A stretch of DNA of 64,000 nt. Origin: Marivivens donghaensis (lineage in GTDB: Bacteria > Pseudomonadota > Alphaproteobacteria > Rhodobacterales > Rhodobacteraceae). Each line of letters starts with the position of its first letter. Positions within the stretch are counted from its first letter, which is position 1. The stretch covers positions 98,488 through 162,487 of the forward strand of contig NZ_JAATOP010000008.1 of assembly GCF_011806565.1 (NCBI RefSeq). Reading direction: 5' to 3'. The notes beneath the pieces are model-generated. The model saw only the letters and a program-made list of their open reading frames with translations, had not been told where the DNA came from and made no database searches. Of this stretch, positions 1 through 8,194 are shown piece after piece. A program made the position numbers and the translations under genes.

Positions 1-555
1 GTGCAGACGCTCGACCTCGAAGGCATGGCAAATCACCGTGGTTCGATGCTCGGCGCGATGGGCGATCAGCCCAGCCAGAAGATGTTCGAATCCCGCATTG
101 CCTGTGCCCTCGCCCAGCTTGACCCCGCAAAGCCCGTTCTGGTCGAGGCCGAGAGCAGCAAGATCGGCAAGATGATCGTTCCGCCGATGGTCTGGAAAGC
201 GATGTGCGCCGCGCCGCGCATTGACATTTCAGCCCCGCTGGAGGCCCGCGTCGAGTATCTGACACGCGCCTATGACGACGTCACTGCCGCTCCGCGCCGC
301 TTGAAAACGCTGATCCAGCCGCTCCGCACATTCCGTGGCAACGAGACCGTCGATCAGTGGGAAAAGCTGCTGGAGGCCGAGGATTTCCCCGCCCTCGCCG
401 CGTCGCTGATCATCGATCACTACGATCCGGCCTACAACAAATCGCGCAGCGTCCACGACTTTGCGCTGCTTGCGACCGTCGAGGCCGACAAGCTGGACGA
501 TGCAGGGCAGACCCTCCTTGCGGAGCAGATCGCAGAGATCGTCAACTCACTGTAA
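1..555 (+). CDS. mnmH: tRNA 2-selenouridine synthase, C-terminal part (cut by window edge)
   Basis: MnmH/SelU replaces sulfur with selenium at the wobble 2-thiouridine of certain tRNAs, using selenophosphate made by SelD. The visible 184 residues begin with the conserved LDLEGMANHRGS stretch, which in this family follows the P-loop, and continue with a SSKIGK segment. The N-terminal rhodanese domain and Walker A motif would lie to the left of the window, so the GTG at base 1 is probably an internal codon rather than the start. The gene converges on selD, and the two stop ends overlap by 14 bases, which supports the pairing of selenium donor and user. Family assignment is confident; the true start is unseen. 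Confidence 0.88.
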   Translation: MQTLDLEGMANHRGSMLGAMGDQPSQKMFESRIACALAQLDPAKPVLVEAESSKIGKMIVPPMVWKAMCAAPRIDISAPLEARVEYLTRAYDDVTAAPRRLKTLIQPLRTFRGNETVDQWEKLLEAEDFPALAASLIIDHYDPAYNKSRSVHDFALLATVEADKLDDAGQTLLAEQIAEIVNSL

Positions 556-2692
556 TCCCGTCAGACTTGGTCATTTTCCCAATGATCGCAGCCTTGTAAC
601 CGCTCAGGAGGAGCTGTTCGTGCAACTCTTCCGCCTTTTCGACAGGCACAACAGCCATCAAGCCGCCCGCCGTCTGGGGATCGAACAGCAGGTCGAACTT
701 CGGGCTGCGGTTGCCATAGATTGCACCCGCGCCGCCTCGGTTCTCGGCCCAGATAGTCGAGCGAACGCCTTGCTCTGACAGCTCCTCCGCACCCGCCAGA
801 GTCGGCACATCTATCAGCTTGATCTGCGCGCCAAGGCCGCTGGCTTCGCAGATGTTGGCGAGGTGCCCTGCCAACCCGAAACCCGTAATATCCGTCATCG
901 CGCGGGCATCAGGCGTGAGGATACGGCTCGCCTCCGCCTGCGTCTGTAGCATCGCTTCATAGGTCGCAACGACATCCCGCCCTTTGGCGAGCCCGCGCAT
1001 CTCTCCCGCCATCACAACACCCGCGCCAATGGGCTGCGTGATGATGATCTCATCGCCCGCCTCCGCCCCTTCGAGGGTGACCGGACGGTCGCAAATGCCC
1101 GTAATCGTAAAGCCGATGGTCAGCTCGCTGCCGATGGAGGAATGCCCGCCGACAATCGCCGCACCGGCTTGGCCGAGGACATCGGCAGCAGCGCCCATAA
1201 TCTCTGCCATCGTGCGCCGTTGCAGCGCGTCCGACATGCGCGGCAGAATAATCTGGACCGTCGCGGCAGAGGGTTTTCCGCCCATGCCCCAGACGTCGCC
1301 CAGCGCATGAATGGCAGCGATGCGTGTCATCAAAACTGGATCTTCGGTGAAAGCCCGCAGGTGGTCAGTGGTCATCACCTGTTTCTGGCCGTTCACATCC
1401 ATGATTGCGGCATCATCGCCTTTGACGGACTGGATGTCGGGGCGGTCGTTCTGCGGCAGATCGGCCAGCGCCTCTTTCAAAGCGGACCGCCCGACCTTCG
1501 CCCCGCAACCACCGCATAGCGGCGCATCACCAAGTTCCTCGCGCACGCCCTTGGCCACCTGAGAGGGCAGCTTCGCGAGGCCCATCTGCGGCAGCTCACT
1601 GAATTTGCGCATGAATTTGGTATCGATGTGGTTCTTCCACTTCCACAAAAGCGGCCCCTTGAACGACTGGCCCATCTTTTCGGCCAGCGCCGACTGACCA
1701 CCCAAGGACACGAGTTTCAGGTAGTCTTTCTGCGGCTGGTAGCCCTTCAGCGGCTCGCCGGACAGTTCGGCTTTCAGGTTATGGAACAGCGTCTTGGCCG
1801 AGCGCACCGCGAACACGCCCGCCTTGGGGCGCGGCGCGTGGCGCATGTAGCAACAGTCCCCCGCCGCAAAGACGTGGGGATCGCTGGATTGCAGCGTCGG
1901 CCCGACACTGACGAACCCGTCATAGAGCGTCAGGCCCGTCTTTTTCAGCCACTCATGCGGACGCGCCCCCGCCGCACCGCAGACGAAATCCGCAGGGATG
2001 GGTGTCCCGCCTTCCAGCAGAACCGCGTCAGAGGTGATCCGGTCGACCTTTGCATCCGCGACAACCTCGACGCCGTTCTCCTCCAGCGCCTCCAGCAAGT
2101 GCTTGCGGGCATCATCGCCAAATTGGGACACCACCTTGCCGCTGTCGATCAGCGTCACGCGGTGATCCTTGTGCCGCAGCGCATGAGCCATCGCCATCGC
2201 AAGTTCAGCCCCCGCGACACCGCCGCCGATCAGCGCCACACGCGGACGGGATGCGGATTTGCGGTAGCCGTCCCAACGTTCGGCGAACCGGTCGAGCGGT
2301 TTTGCAGGCACGGCGTGATCGGCAAAGCCGTCCATATCGGGCATTTCGGACGTGATCCCGACGTCGATGGACGCCACATCATAGGCGACCTTGCGATCCC
2401 CGACGGTGATCGCCTTTGCCTTCGTATCAATCGCGCTGGCCTTACCGGTAATGATCCGCGCACCTGCGAAACGGGCGAGCTTGATGAGGTCGATGTCCAG
2501 CTCGTCCTTGGTGTAGTGCCCTGCCACGAACCCCGGCAGCATCCCCGAATAGGGCGCCGTCGGCGCGGGGTTGATGACGGTGACGCGCACGCCAGCCAGA
2601 GGCTTCATTCCCCACATCCGCAGGACCAGAGCGTGGGTATGCCCGCCACCGATCAGCACCAGATCGCGGGTCAGGGGAATGGTGGTCTGCAT
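542..2692 (-). CDS. selD: Selenide, water dikinase fused to an N-terminal FAD/NAD oxidoreductase domain
   Basis: SelD makes selenophosphate from selenide and ATP. This 716-residue protein is about twice the size of a plain SelD. Residues 1 to about 385 form a pyridine-nucleotide-disulfide oxidoreductase of the NADH dehydrogenase type, with dinucleotide-binding GGGHTH (15-20) and GGGVAG (157-162) and an FAD motif FAAGDC (275-280). SelD follows from about 390, with the active-site segment GGCGAK (Cys396, Lys399). The reactive residue is Cys, not selenocysteine, so no UGA recoding is needed. The start lies 12 bases after the lipocalin gene, suggesting co-transcription with the upstream ABC exporter genes. 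Such fusions are known in several bacteria; the oxidoreductase may supply reduced selenium, but that is inference. Confidence 0.93.
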   Translation of the reverse strand: MQTTIPLTRDLVLIGGGHTHALVLRMWGMKPLAGVRVTVINPAPTAPYSGMLPGFVAGHYTKDELDIDLIKLARFAGARIITGKASAIDTKAKAITVGDRKVAYDVASIDVGITSEMPDMDGFADHAVPAKPLDRFAERWDGYRKSASRPRVALIGGGVAGAELAMAMAHALRHKDHRVTLIDSGKVVSQFGDDARKHLLEALEENGVEVVADAKVDRITSDAVLLEGGTPIPADFVCGAAGARPHEWLKKTGLTLYDGFVSVGPTLQSSDPHVFAAGDCCYMRHAPRPKAGVFAVRSAKTLFHNLKAELSGEPLKGYQPQKDYLKLVSLGGQSALAEKMGQSFKGPLLWKWKNHIDTKFMRKFSELPQMGLAKLPSQVAKGVREELGDAPLCGGCGAKVGRSALKEALADLPQNDRPDIQSVKGDDAAIMDVNGQKQVMTTDHLRAFTEDPVLMTRIAAIHALGDVWGMGGKPSAATVQIILPRMSDALQRRTMAEIMGAAADVLGQAGAAIVGGHSSIGSELTIGFTITGICDRPVTLEGAEAGDEIIITQPIGAGVVMAGEMRGLAKGRDVVATYEAMLQTQAEASRILTPDARAMTDITGFGLAGHLANICEASGLGAQIKLIDVPTLAGAEELSEQGVRSTIWAENRGGAGAIYGNRSPKFDLLFDPQTAGGLMAVVPVEKAEELHEQLLLSGYKAAIIGKMTKSDGITVS

Positions 2693-2704
2693 ACTCTGCC
2701 TCGG

Positions 2705-3724
2705 TTATTCGTAGCCCGTCATTTCCAGATAACCGCGGCCCGTATGGGTTCCCGTCACAGTAACGGGACCTTCCCAATACTGGGTCGTCAGCGGCATCCA
2801 TGAATCCGGATTAATAGCGGATACAGTGACATCCAAGCCCCGCTCAGGCAACTGGACTTGCCACAGCACAGGCACCTCCGGACCGCTCGTCGGACTGTTT
2901 TCGAGCGGCTCTGCCATAAAGGCACCGTCGGTATATGCTGTCGTCCCGCCATCCGCATCGATCCAGGTGGCCGAGGTGTAGGTATCGGCCCCGCGCAGGC
3001 GGAACCCCATCAGCTTGTCGCCGTCATCAAAAGACAGCGAAAACCAGTCCCACCCGCTTTGATCCTCAGCGAGCGGCTGGGACGACCACTCGCGATCGAG
3101 CCACGCGTTGCCGGTGACGTGGATGTCTTCGTTGCCAATAGTAAGGGTCCCGTCGACCGCAAGGAACGGCTGGGAATAGTAGTAAGACGCCTGCCCGCCC
3201 GCCGATTTGACGGAGTAGCCCTCGGCCCCATGAAACACGAGCGGCCCCGTTTCGCTCAGTGAAAGGTCATAGCGCCAATCGGTGCCCGAGGCCGTCATGT
3301 GGCTGAAGTCCAGTTCCCAGTCGTCGATCCAAGCGGAGAGCTGCTGATCCGACGCGCCCGCCTGCCCGATCCCGCCGCGCCCGAACCGCTCTGCGGTGAA
3401 GTGCGCATCCTCCGTTGTCAGCGCGGCGTGACCCATCCAGACCTGCGGAGAGGACCACCCCGCCGCCTCTTCTGGGGCGAGGGCGCTTCGGAACAGCGTC
3501 CACTGGACCCCATACTCCGCACCGTCATCGCCTGTCAGGTTTGCGGTCACATACCACCACTCGATCCGGTACTCTGGATGCGCACCGTGGTCGGTCGGAA
3601 AGTCAAAGGTGTACCCCCTCTGAGGCAACGCAAAACCGTCCGCATCGGAGCCTAATCCAGCGAAACCTTGTCCAAACGCTGCGAGCGGCCAGAGCAGGAG
3701 AAGGGCGAGCACTCTAGCGTTCAT
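2705..3724 (-). CDS. Secreted CrtC-like lipocalin-family protein (COG5621 type)
   Basis: This 339-residue protein has a clear N-terminal signal peptide (ALLLLWPLAAFGQ). The mature part resembles the family named after hydroxyneurosporene synthase CrtC (AttH-like, two lipocalin-type beta-barrel halves), with typical stretches such as RIEWWYVTANL, DREWSSQ and WDWFSLSFDDG. The family name does not imply carotenoid synthesis: most members sit next to an FtsX-type permease and a LolD-like ATPase, as here. It overlaps the permease gene by 11 bases. It is probably a periplasmic or membrane-attached partner of that exporter that handles a lipid-like ligand; the ligand is not deducible. Confidence 0.85.
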   Translation of the reverse strand: MNARVLALLLLWPLAAFGQGFAGLGSDADGFALPQRGYTFDFPTDHGAHPEYRIEWWYVTANLTGDDGAEYGVQWTLFRSALAPEEAAGWSSPQVWMGHAALTTEDAHFTAERFGRGGIGQAGASDQQLSAWIDDWELDFSHMTASGTDWRYDLSLSETGPLVFHGAEGYSVKSAGGQASYYYSQPFLAVDGTLTIGNEDIHVTGNAWLDREWSSQPLAEDQSGWDWFSLSFDDGDKLMGFRLRGADTYTSATWIDADGGTTAYTDGAFMAEPLENSPTSGPEVPVLWQVQLPERGLDVTVSAINPDSWMPLTTQYWEGPVTVTGTHTGRGYLEMTGYE

Positions 3725-6077
3725 TGGCGAAAACCTTCAGCAAATGGCTCGTCGGCGTGCGCCCGAGTTTCAGCGCGGGCCATAGCGCAGCCGCTCCCGC
3801 AGCAATCAGCGCCTGCACGAGCAGGAACACGTAGCTCGTCGGGAAAACGAACATCGGCAGCCGCCAACCGAAGGCCGCCACATTGACCACCGCGAGCAGC
3901 ACCCACGCCAGCGCCAGCCCCAAAGGCAGCGCAAAGACGAACGTCCACGCGGTCAGCATGACGGTCCGCAGGATCTCCAACCGCTCCAGCCGCCCGCGCG
4001 TCAGCCCTAGCGCCCAGAGCGGCGCAAGTTGCGGGATGCGCATTCCCGACAGCGTCAGCAAGCTCATCAGGATCGCAAACCCCGCCACCCCCAGCGTCAG
4101 CCAATTCAGCGCGCCAGTGACAGTGAACGTCCGCTCGAAGATATCGAGCGAGTACGCCTTGATCCCCGCCTGATTGATGACGTTCGCCTCGGGCAGACCG
4201 TATTCACTCACAAGCTGATCGGTTAGCGCGGCCACATCCTCGGGCAGGACGCGGACACCGTATCGCAGCGCCTGACTATCGGGATACAGCTCCTTGAACA
4301 CCTCGCGCCCGATGATGACCTGTCCGATGGGGTTCCCGTAGTCGCCGTAGATCCCGACGACGGGCAGAGTGATCCCCGGAAGCTCCAGCATGTCGCCGAG
4401 CTGAAGGTCGCCGCGATACGATAGCTGTTCGTTGATCGCCACGCCCTCGCCCGCCTGCACGATGTCCCACATCTGCGGGACTTGGCTGAGGAACCGCCAG
4501 TTATCGCGGTAAGTACGGTCGTCAATCGGGCCGTAGAGTTCGGCAGGCAGACCGTTGGCCTCCACGTCGATCTGCTCGATCGGTAAAACCGACTCCACCT
4601 TACCCGCGAGGAATTGCTCAAGCGCGACGGCGTCCTCTTCGTCGCGGGCAGTCACATAAAGCTCCGCCGCGAGCCGTTGATCGAGAAAACCGACAAAGGT
4701 CTGCCGGAACGACGACACCATCGTCGACACGCCGATATTCGCAGCCATCGCCAGTAGCAGCGCCGCCAAGGCGAGAGACAATCCGGGCAATTGCTGGCGC
4801 GTATCGGCCCAGAACCACTCCCACACCGGCCCTTTGGCGAGCCGCTGGCCCAATGCCAGCGCCGCGTTGAGCACCATCGGCAACAAGAGCGCAGCGCCCA
4901 GCAGCAGGGTGCCTAGCAAGGCAAAACCAGTGACTAATCCGTCAGCAATCAGGGCAAAGATGCCAGCCGCCGCCAACATGAATAGCCCCGCTATGGTCTG
5001 GATGACCCGCCCGCGTCCCGCCTGCATGGACCACGCGCGCGGCTGAGCGCCCGCCAGCAACGGCATCCGCGACAACTTCCATAAGGCAGAGGCAGACGCC
5101 GCCATCCCGCCGAGCAGCGCGATGCCCAGACCCGACAGCCACCACACCGGCCTGATCGCCAGAGTGCCGCCGACATCCGCACCGTAGAGGCCCTGCAACG
5201 TCGCCGCCACGTCAGGCAGCAACGCCGCCGCGATGAAGTACCCAATGACCACGCCGATCACACCGCCGAGCAGCGAAAGCACCGCCATTTCGGCCGCCAT
5301 AATCGCGATGACGGTCCTGAGCGGCACGCCGAGCGCCCGCAGGGTGCGGACCAATGGCCTGCGCTGTTCGAACGCCAGACCGACAGCGCCGTTGACGATG
5401 AAGATGCCGACGACGAAGGACAGAAAACCGAAGGCTGTGAGGTTGAGGTGGAAGCTATCGGTCAGCCGCCCGATGTCCGACCCACCCTGCGGCGTCTGGA
5501 CGTTGAGGCCCTGAACAACGCTTTCCAAGGGCGGTTGGCGCACCGGCTGGTCAGATAGGACCAGCAGCCGCGAAATCCCTTGGGCCCCGAGCAAATCAGA
5601 GACGAGCCCGATGTCGCCAATCGCGGTGTTCGGCGCAAGCTCGGGCGTCTCGACCGTCGTCACGCCGTCCACAGACACGCCTGAGGACACCCACAGCGTC
5701 GGCTCGCTCGGCAATTCCGCCTCAATCGACAGGGCCGTCGTTCCGATCCCTTGCGGCGCGGTCAGCGGCTCGACCCCGATCAGCCGCACGCCATCCAAGC
5801 GCCCCTCGACCACCGGCGACACCAGCCAACCCACGCGTCGCAGCGCCACGTAGTCCTCGACCGCGATCGGCAGTCCGTTGTTCGCCGTGATCTGCGTGTA
5901 CTGCCCTTCGCCCAAGGTCGCGGCGGCGGCATCGTAGCTTGCCCGCGCTTCGGCGTTGATCGCCTGCACGCCGGACCACAGCGCGGTCGCCAACGCCAAT
6001 CCCGCCAGCAGCGTGAAAAACTGAAGCCAGTTGCGCCGCCAGTAAGAAAGCAGCGCGATGAGGGCCTGCCGCCTCAC
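3714..6077 (-). CDS. ABC transporter permease, FtsX family (double FtsX domain)
   Basis: A 787-residue membrane protein with an N-terminal helix (about residues 17-40), a large periplasmic region, three closely spaced helices around 215-335, further helices in the middle, a second periplasmic region, and three C-terminal helices around 660-780. This is the duplicated FtsX layout of lipid- or lipoprotein-handling exporters of the mechanotransmission type (MacB/LolCE relatives). It overlaps the ATPase gene by 4 bases (ATGA) and the lipocalin gene by 11 bases, so the three are almost certainly translated together. The transported substrate is unknown. Confidence 0.88.
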   Translation of the reverse strand: MRRQALIALLSYWRRNWLQFFTLLAGLALATALWSGVQAINAEARASYDAAAATLGEGQYTQITANNGLPIAVEDYVALRRVGWLVSPVVEGRLDGVRLIGVEPLTAPQGIGTTALSIEAELPSEPTLWVSSGVSVDGVTTVETPELAPNTAIGDIGLVSDLLGAQGISRLLVLSDQPVRQPPLESVVQGLNVQTPQGGSDIGRLTDSFHLNLTAFGFLSFVVGIFIVNGAVGLAFEQRRPLVRTLRALGVPLRTVIAIMAAEMAVLSLLGGVIGVVIGYFIAAALLPDVAATLQGLYGADVGGTLAIRPVWWLSGLGIALLGGMAASASALWKLSRMPLLAGAQPRAWSMQAGRGRVIQTIAGLFMLAAAGIFALIADGLVTGFALLGTLLLGAALLLPMVLNAALALGQRLAKGPVWEWFWADTRQQLPGLSLALAALLLAMAANIGVSTMVSSFRQTFVGFLDQRLAAELYVTARDEEDAVALEQFLAGKVESVLPIEQIDVEANGLPAELYGPIDDRTYRDNWRFLSQVPQMWDIVQAGEGVAINEQLSYRGDLQLGDMLELPGITLPVVGIYGDYGNPIGQVIIGREVFKELYPDSQALRYGVRVLPEDVAALTDQLVSEYGLPEANVINQAGIKAYSLDIFERTFTVTGALNWLTLGVAGFAILMSLLTLSGMRIPQLAPLWALGLTRGRLERLEILRTVMLTAWTFVFALPLGLALAWVLLAVVNVAAFGWRLPMFVFPTSYVFLLVQALIAAGAAALWPALKLGRTPTSHLLKVFANER

Positions 6078-6727
6078 GCGACCTGTCCCGCCCGAAGATG
6101 GAGCCGCCGATCCAGCATCGCGGCCAGCGCGCTCGAATGGGTCACCATGAGCAGCGCGGCACCCGTTTCGCTGACAAGCTCCAGCATCAGCGCGATCACC
6201 TGCGCGGCGGTTTCTTCGTCGAGGTTGCCAGTCGGCTCGTCCGCCAGCACCAGCGCGGGCTTCGCTGCAAGCGTCCGCGCAATCGCGACGCGTTGCTGCT
6301 GCCCGCCCGAAAGCTGCTCTGGATACTTACCGAGCTGTTCCGTCAGCCCGATCCGGTCCGCCAGACGCTTGCACCAATCGGCATCGTATTTCCCCGCCAG
6401 CCGCGCATGGAACGCGATGTTCGCTTCGACGGTCAGCGAGGGGATCAGGTTGAACTGCTGGAAGATGACGCCGACCACATCGCGGCGCAGATGGGCGCGC
6501 CCCGCCTCGTTGAGTTTGCCGACATTCGTCTCGCCGACAAACACGTCACCCGCGTCGACCACATCCAGCCCCGCAGCCAGATGGAGCAGCGTGCTTTTCC
6601 CGCTACCGGATTCGCCCGTGAGCGCCAAAGTCTCAGCGCCAGCAAGGTCCAGAGAGACGCCTTTGAGCACCTGAACGGTCTGGCCCGCGCTCACGTAACT
6701 CTTTTGCAGGTCGCGAATTTTCAGCAC
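6074..6727 (-). CDS. ABC transporter ATP-binding protein, LolD/MacB type
   Basis: A 217-residue nucleotide-binding subunit with Walker A GESGSGKST (38-46), signature LSGGQQQR followed by the Walker B stretch LVLADEP, and an H-loop in MVTHSS. Its size and the TGNLDEETA tail match the LolD/FtsE/MacB branch that pairs with FtsX-type permeases. It is the first gene of a minus-strand run: ATPase, permease, CrtC-like protein, selD. The start ATG has no strong upstream ribosome site in view, but the family start (MLKIRDLQKSY) fits. It powers the adjacent permease at the inner membrane. Confidence 0.93.
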   Translation of the reverse strand: MLKIRDLQKSYVSAGQTVQVLKGVSLDLAGAETLALTGESGSGKSTLLHLAAGLDVVDAGDVFVGETNVGKLNEAGRAHLRRDVVGVIFQQFNLIPSLTVEANIAFHARLAGKYDADWCKRLADRIGLTEQLGKYPEQLSGGQQQRVAIARTLAAKPALVLADEPTGNLDEETAAQVIALMLELVSETGAALLMVTHSSALAAMLDRRLHLRAGQVA

Positions 6728-6791
6728 ATCGGCCTCCGGCAGTCAGGGTTGCTGCAAAACTAGCACCCCCTGCCGGACAGTCTATGACCTG

Positions 6792-6944
6792 TCAGGGATT
6801 TGCCGCTGCAAGACAGGCCGCCATCGCCAGAAATAGCAGCGTCAGCCCGTGGAAAGCATTACGCAGCGGCACCTCCTTCGGATCGTTCATCCAGTTCTTG
6901 GCCGTGAACGCGAGCTTGAGGGGGATGTCCGAGCCACGGCTCAT
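6792..6944 (-). CDS. Hypothetical 50-residue protein with C-terminal hydrophobic segment
   Basis: A short open frame in the 291-base gap between the ABC ATPase gene and the thiolase gene. It runs ATG to TGA, has a polar N-terminal half containing FTAKNWMNDPKEVPL, and ends with a hydrophobic stretch (LTLLFLAMAACLAAA) that could be one membrane helix. Codon use matches the neighbours. It reads like a real small membrane protein, but the ribosome-binding site is weak and I do not recognise the family. It is divergent from the thiolase gene, whose leader it approaches. Confidence 0.4.
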   Translation of the reverse strand: MSRGSDIPLKLAFTAKNWMNDPKEVPLRNAFHGLTLLFLAMAACLAAANP

Positions 6945-7018
6945 ACGCTCGGTGACGGGACGTTCCGCTTCTCTGCCTTGTTCGGGCGCAATATCGTCCC
7001 CTCAACAGGAGGAACCCC

Positions 7019-8194
7019 ATGAGCGATATCGTAATTCTGTCCGGCGCACGCACCGCCATCGGCACTTTCGGCGGGACCCTCGCGCAAACGCCGCCGATCG
7101 AACTGGGCACAGTCGCCGCGAACGCCGCCATCGAACGCGCTGGGATAGAGCCTGATCGGATCGGCAGCACCGTCTTCGGTCACATCATCAACACCGAGCC
7201 GCGCGACATGTACCTCAGCCGCGTCGTCGCGATGCAGGCTGGCGTGCCGCAGGAAACTCCCGCGATGAACGTGAACCGCCTCTGCGGGTCCGGCGTGCAG
7301 GCGATTGTCTCTGCGGTTCAAGGTCTCATGCTGGGCGATGCCGACTTCGCGCTTGCCGGTGGGGCCGAGAACATGACCCGCTCTCCCTACATCCTCCCCG
7401 ACGCGCGATGGGGTGCGAAGATGGGCGATGTCCGCGCGCTCGACATGATGCTCGGCGCGCTGAACTGCCCCTTCGGCACCGGCCACATGGGTGTCACCGC
7501 CGAGAACGTCGCCGCCCGCTACGGCCTGACCCGCGAAGATCAGGACGCCTTCGCGCTGGAAAGCCAGAGGCGCGCCGCAGCCGCGATTGAGGCAGGCCAC
7601 TTCGACAGCCAGATCGTCCCTGTGGATGTGAAGGTCAAACGGGACACCGTCGCCTTTGCCCGCGACGAACACCCCAAGGCGACGGACGCGGCGGGCCTCG
7701 CGAAACTGCGCCCCGCTTTCCAGAAGGATGGCACGGTCACCGCAGGCAATGCGAGCGGGATCAACGATGGTGCCGCCGCGCTGGTCCTCGCCCGCGCCGA
7801 TGCGGCCGAAGCCGCTGGCCTCACGCCGAAGTTCCGCGTGGTCGGCTACGCACACGCTGGCGTCGATCCGACCGTCATGGGTCTGGGCCCGATCCCCGCC
7901 GTCCGCAACCTGCTCAAGCGCACCGGACTCAGCATTGCCGACTTCGATGTCATTGAATCGAACGAAGCTTTCGCGTCCCAAGCCCTCGCCGTGAGCAAGG
8001 AACTGGACCTCGACCCCGCCAAGGTGAACCCCAACGGCGGCGCCATCGCGCTCGGGCATCCGGTCGGCGCATCGGGCGCGATCATCACGGTCAAGGCGAT
8101 GTACGAACTAGAGCGCACGGGAAAACGCCTCGGCCTCGTCACCATGTGCATCGGCGGCGGTCAGGGCATCGCGCTGGCGATCGAAAGGCTCTAA
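7019..8194 (+). CDS. Acetyl-CoA C-acyltransferase (thiolase)
   Basis: A 391-residue thiolase that joins or cleaves acyl-CoA by Claisen chemistry. All active-site signatures are present: the nucleophile Cys89 in [21 protein letters not shown], His347 in GHPVGASG, and Cys377 in MCIGGGQG. A strong ribosome site (AGGAGG) lies 7 bases before the ATG. The length and sequence suit acetyl-CoA acetyltransferase (PhaA/AtoB) or a beta-ketothiolase of the BktB kind. There is no phaB or fad partner next to it, so I leave the symbol open. It is transcribed alone, convergent with pbpC, and their ends overlap by 4 bases. Confidence 0.93.
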   Translation: MSDIVILSGARTAIGTFGGTLAQTPPIELGTVAANAAIERAGIEPDRIGSTVFGHIINTEPRDMYLSRVVAMQAGVPQETPAMNVNRLCGSGVQAIVSAVQGLMLGDADFALAGGAENMTRSPYILPDARWGAKMGDVRALDMMLGALNCPFGTGHMGVTAENVAARYGLTREDQDAFALESQRRAAAAIEAGHFDSQIVPVDVKVKRDTVAFARDEHPKATDAAGLAKLRPAFQKDGTVTAGNASGINDGAAALVLARADAAEAAGLTPKFRVVGYAHAGVDPTVMGLGPIPAVRNLLKRTGLSIADFDVIESNEAFASQALAVSKELDLDPAKVNPNGGAIALGHPVGASGAIITVKAMYELERTGKRLGLVTMCIGGGQGIALAIERL

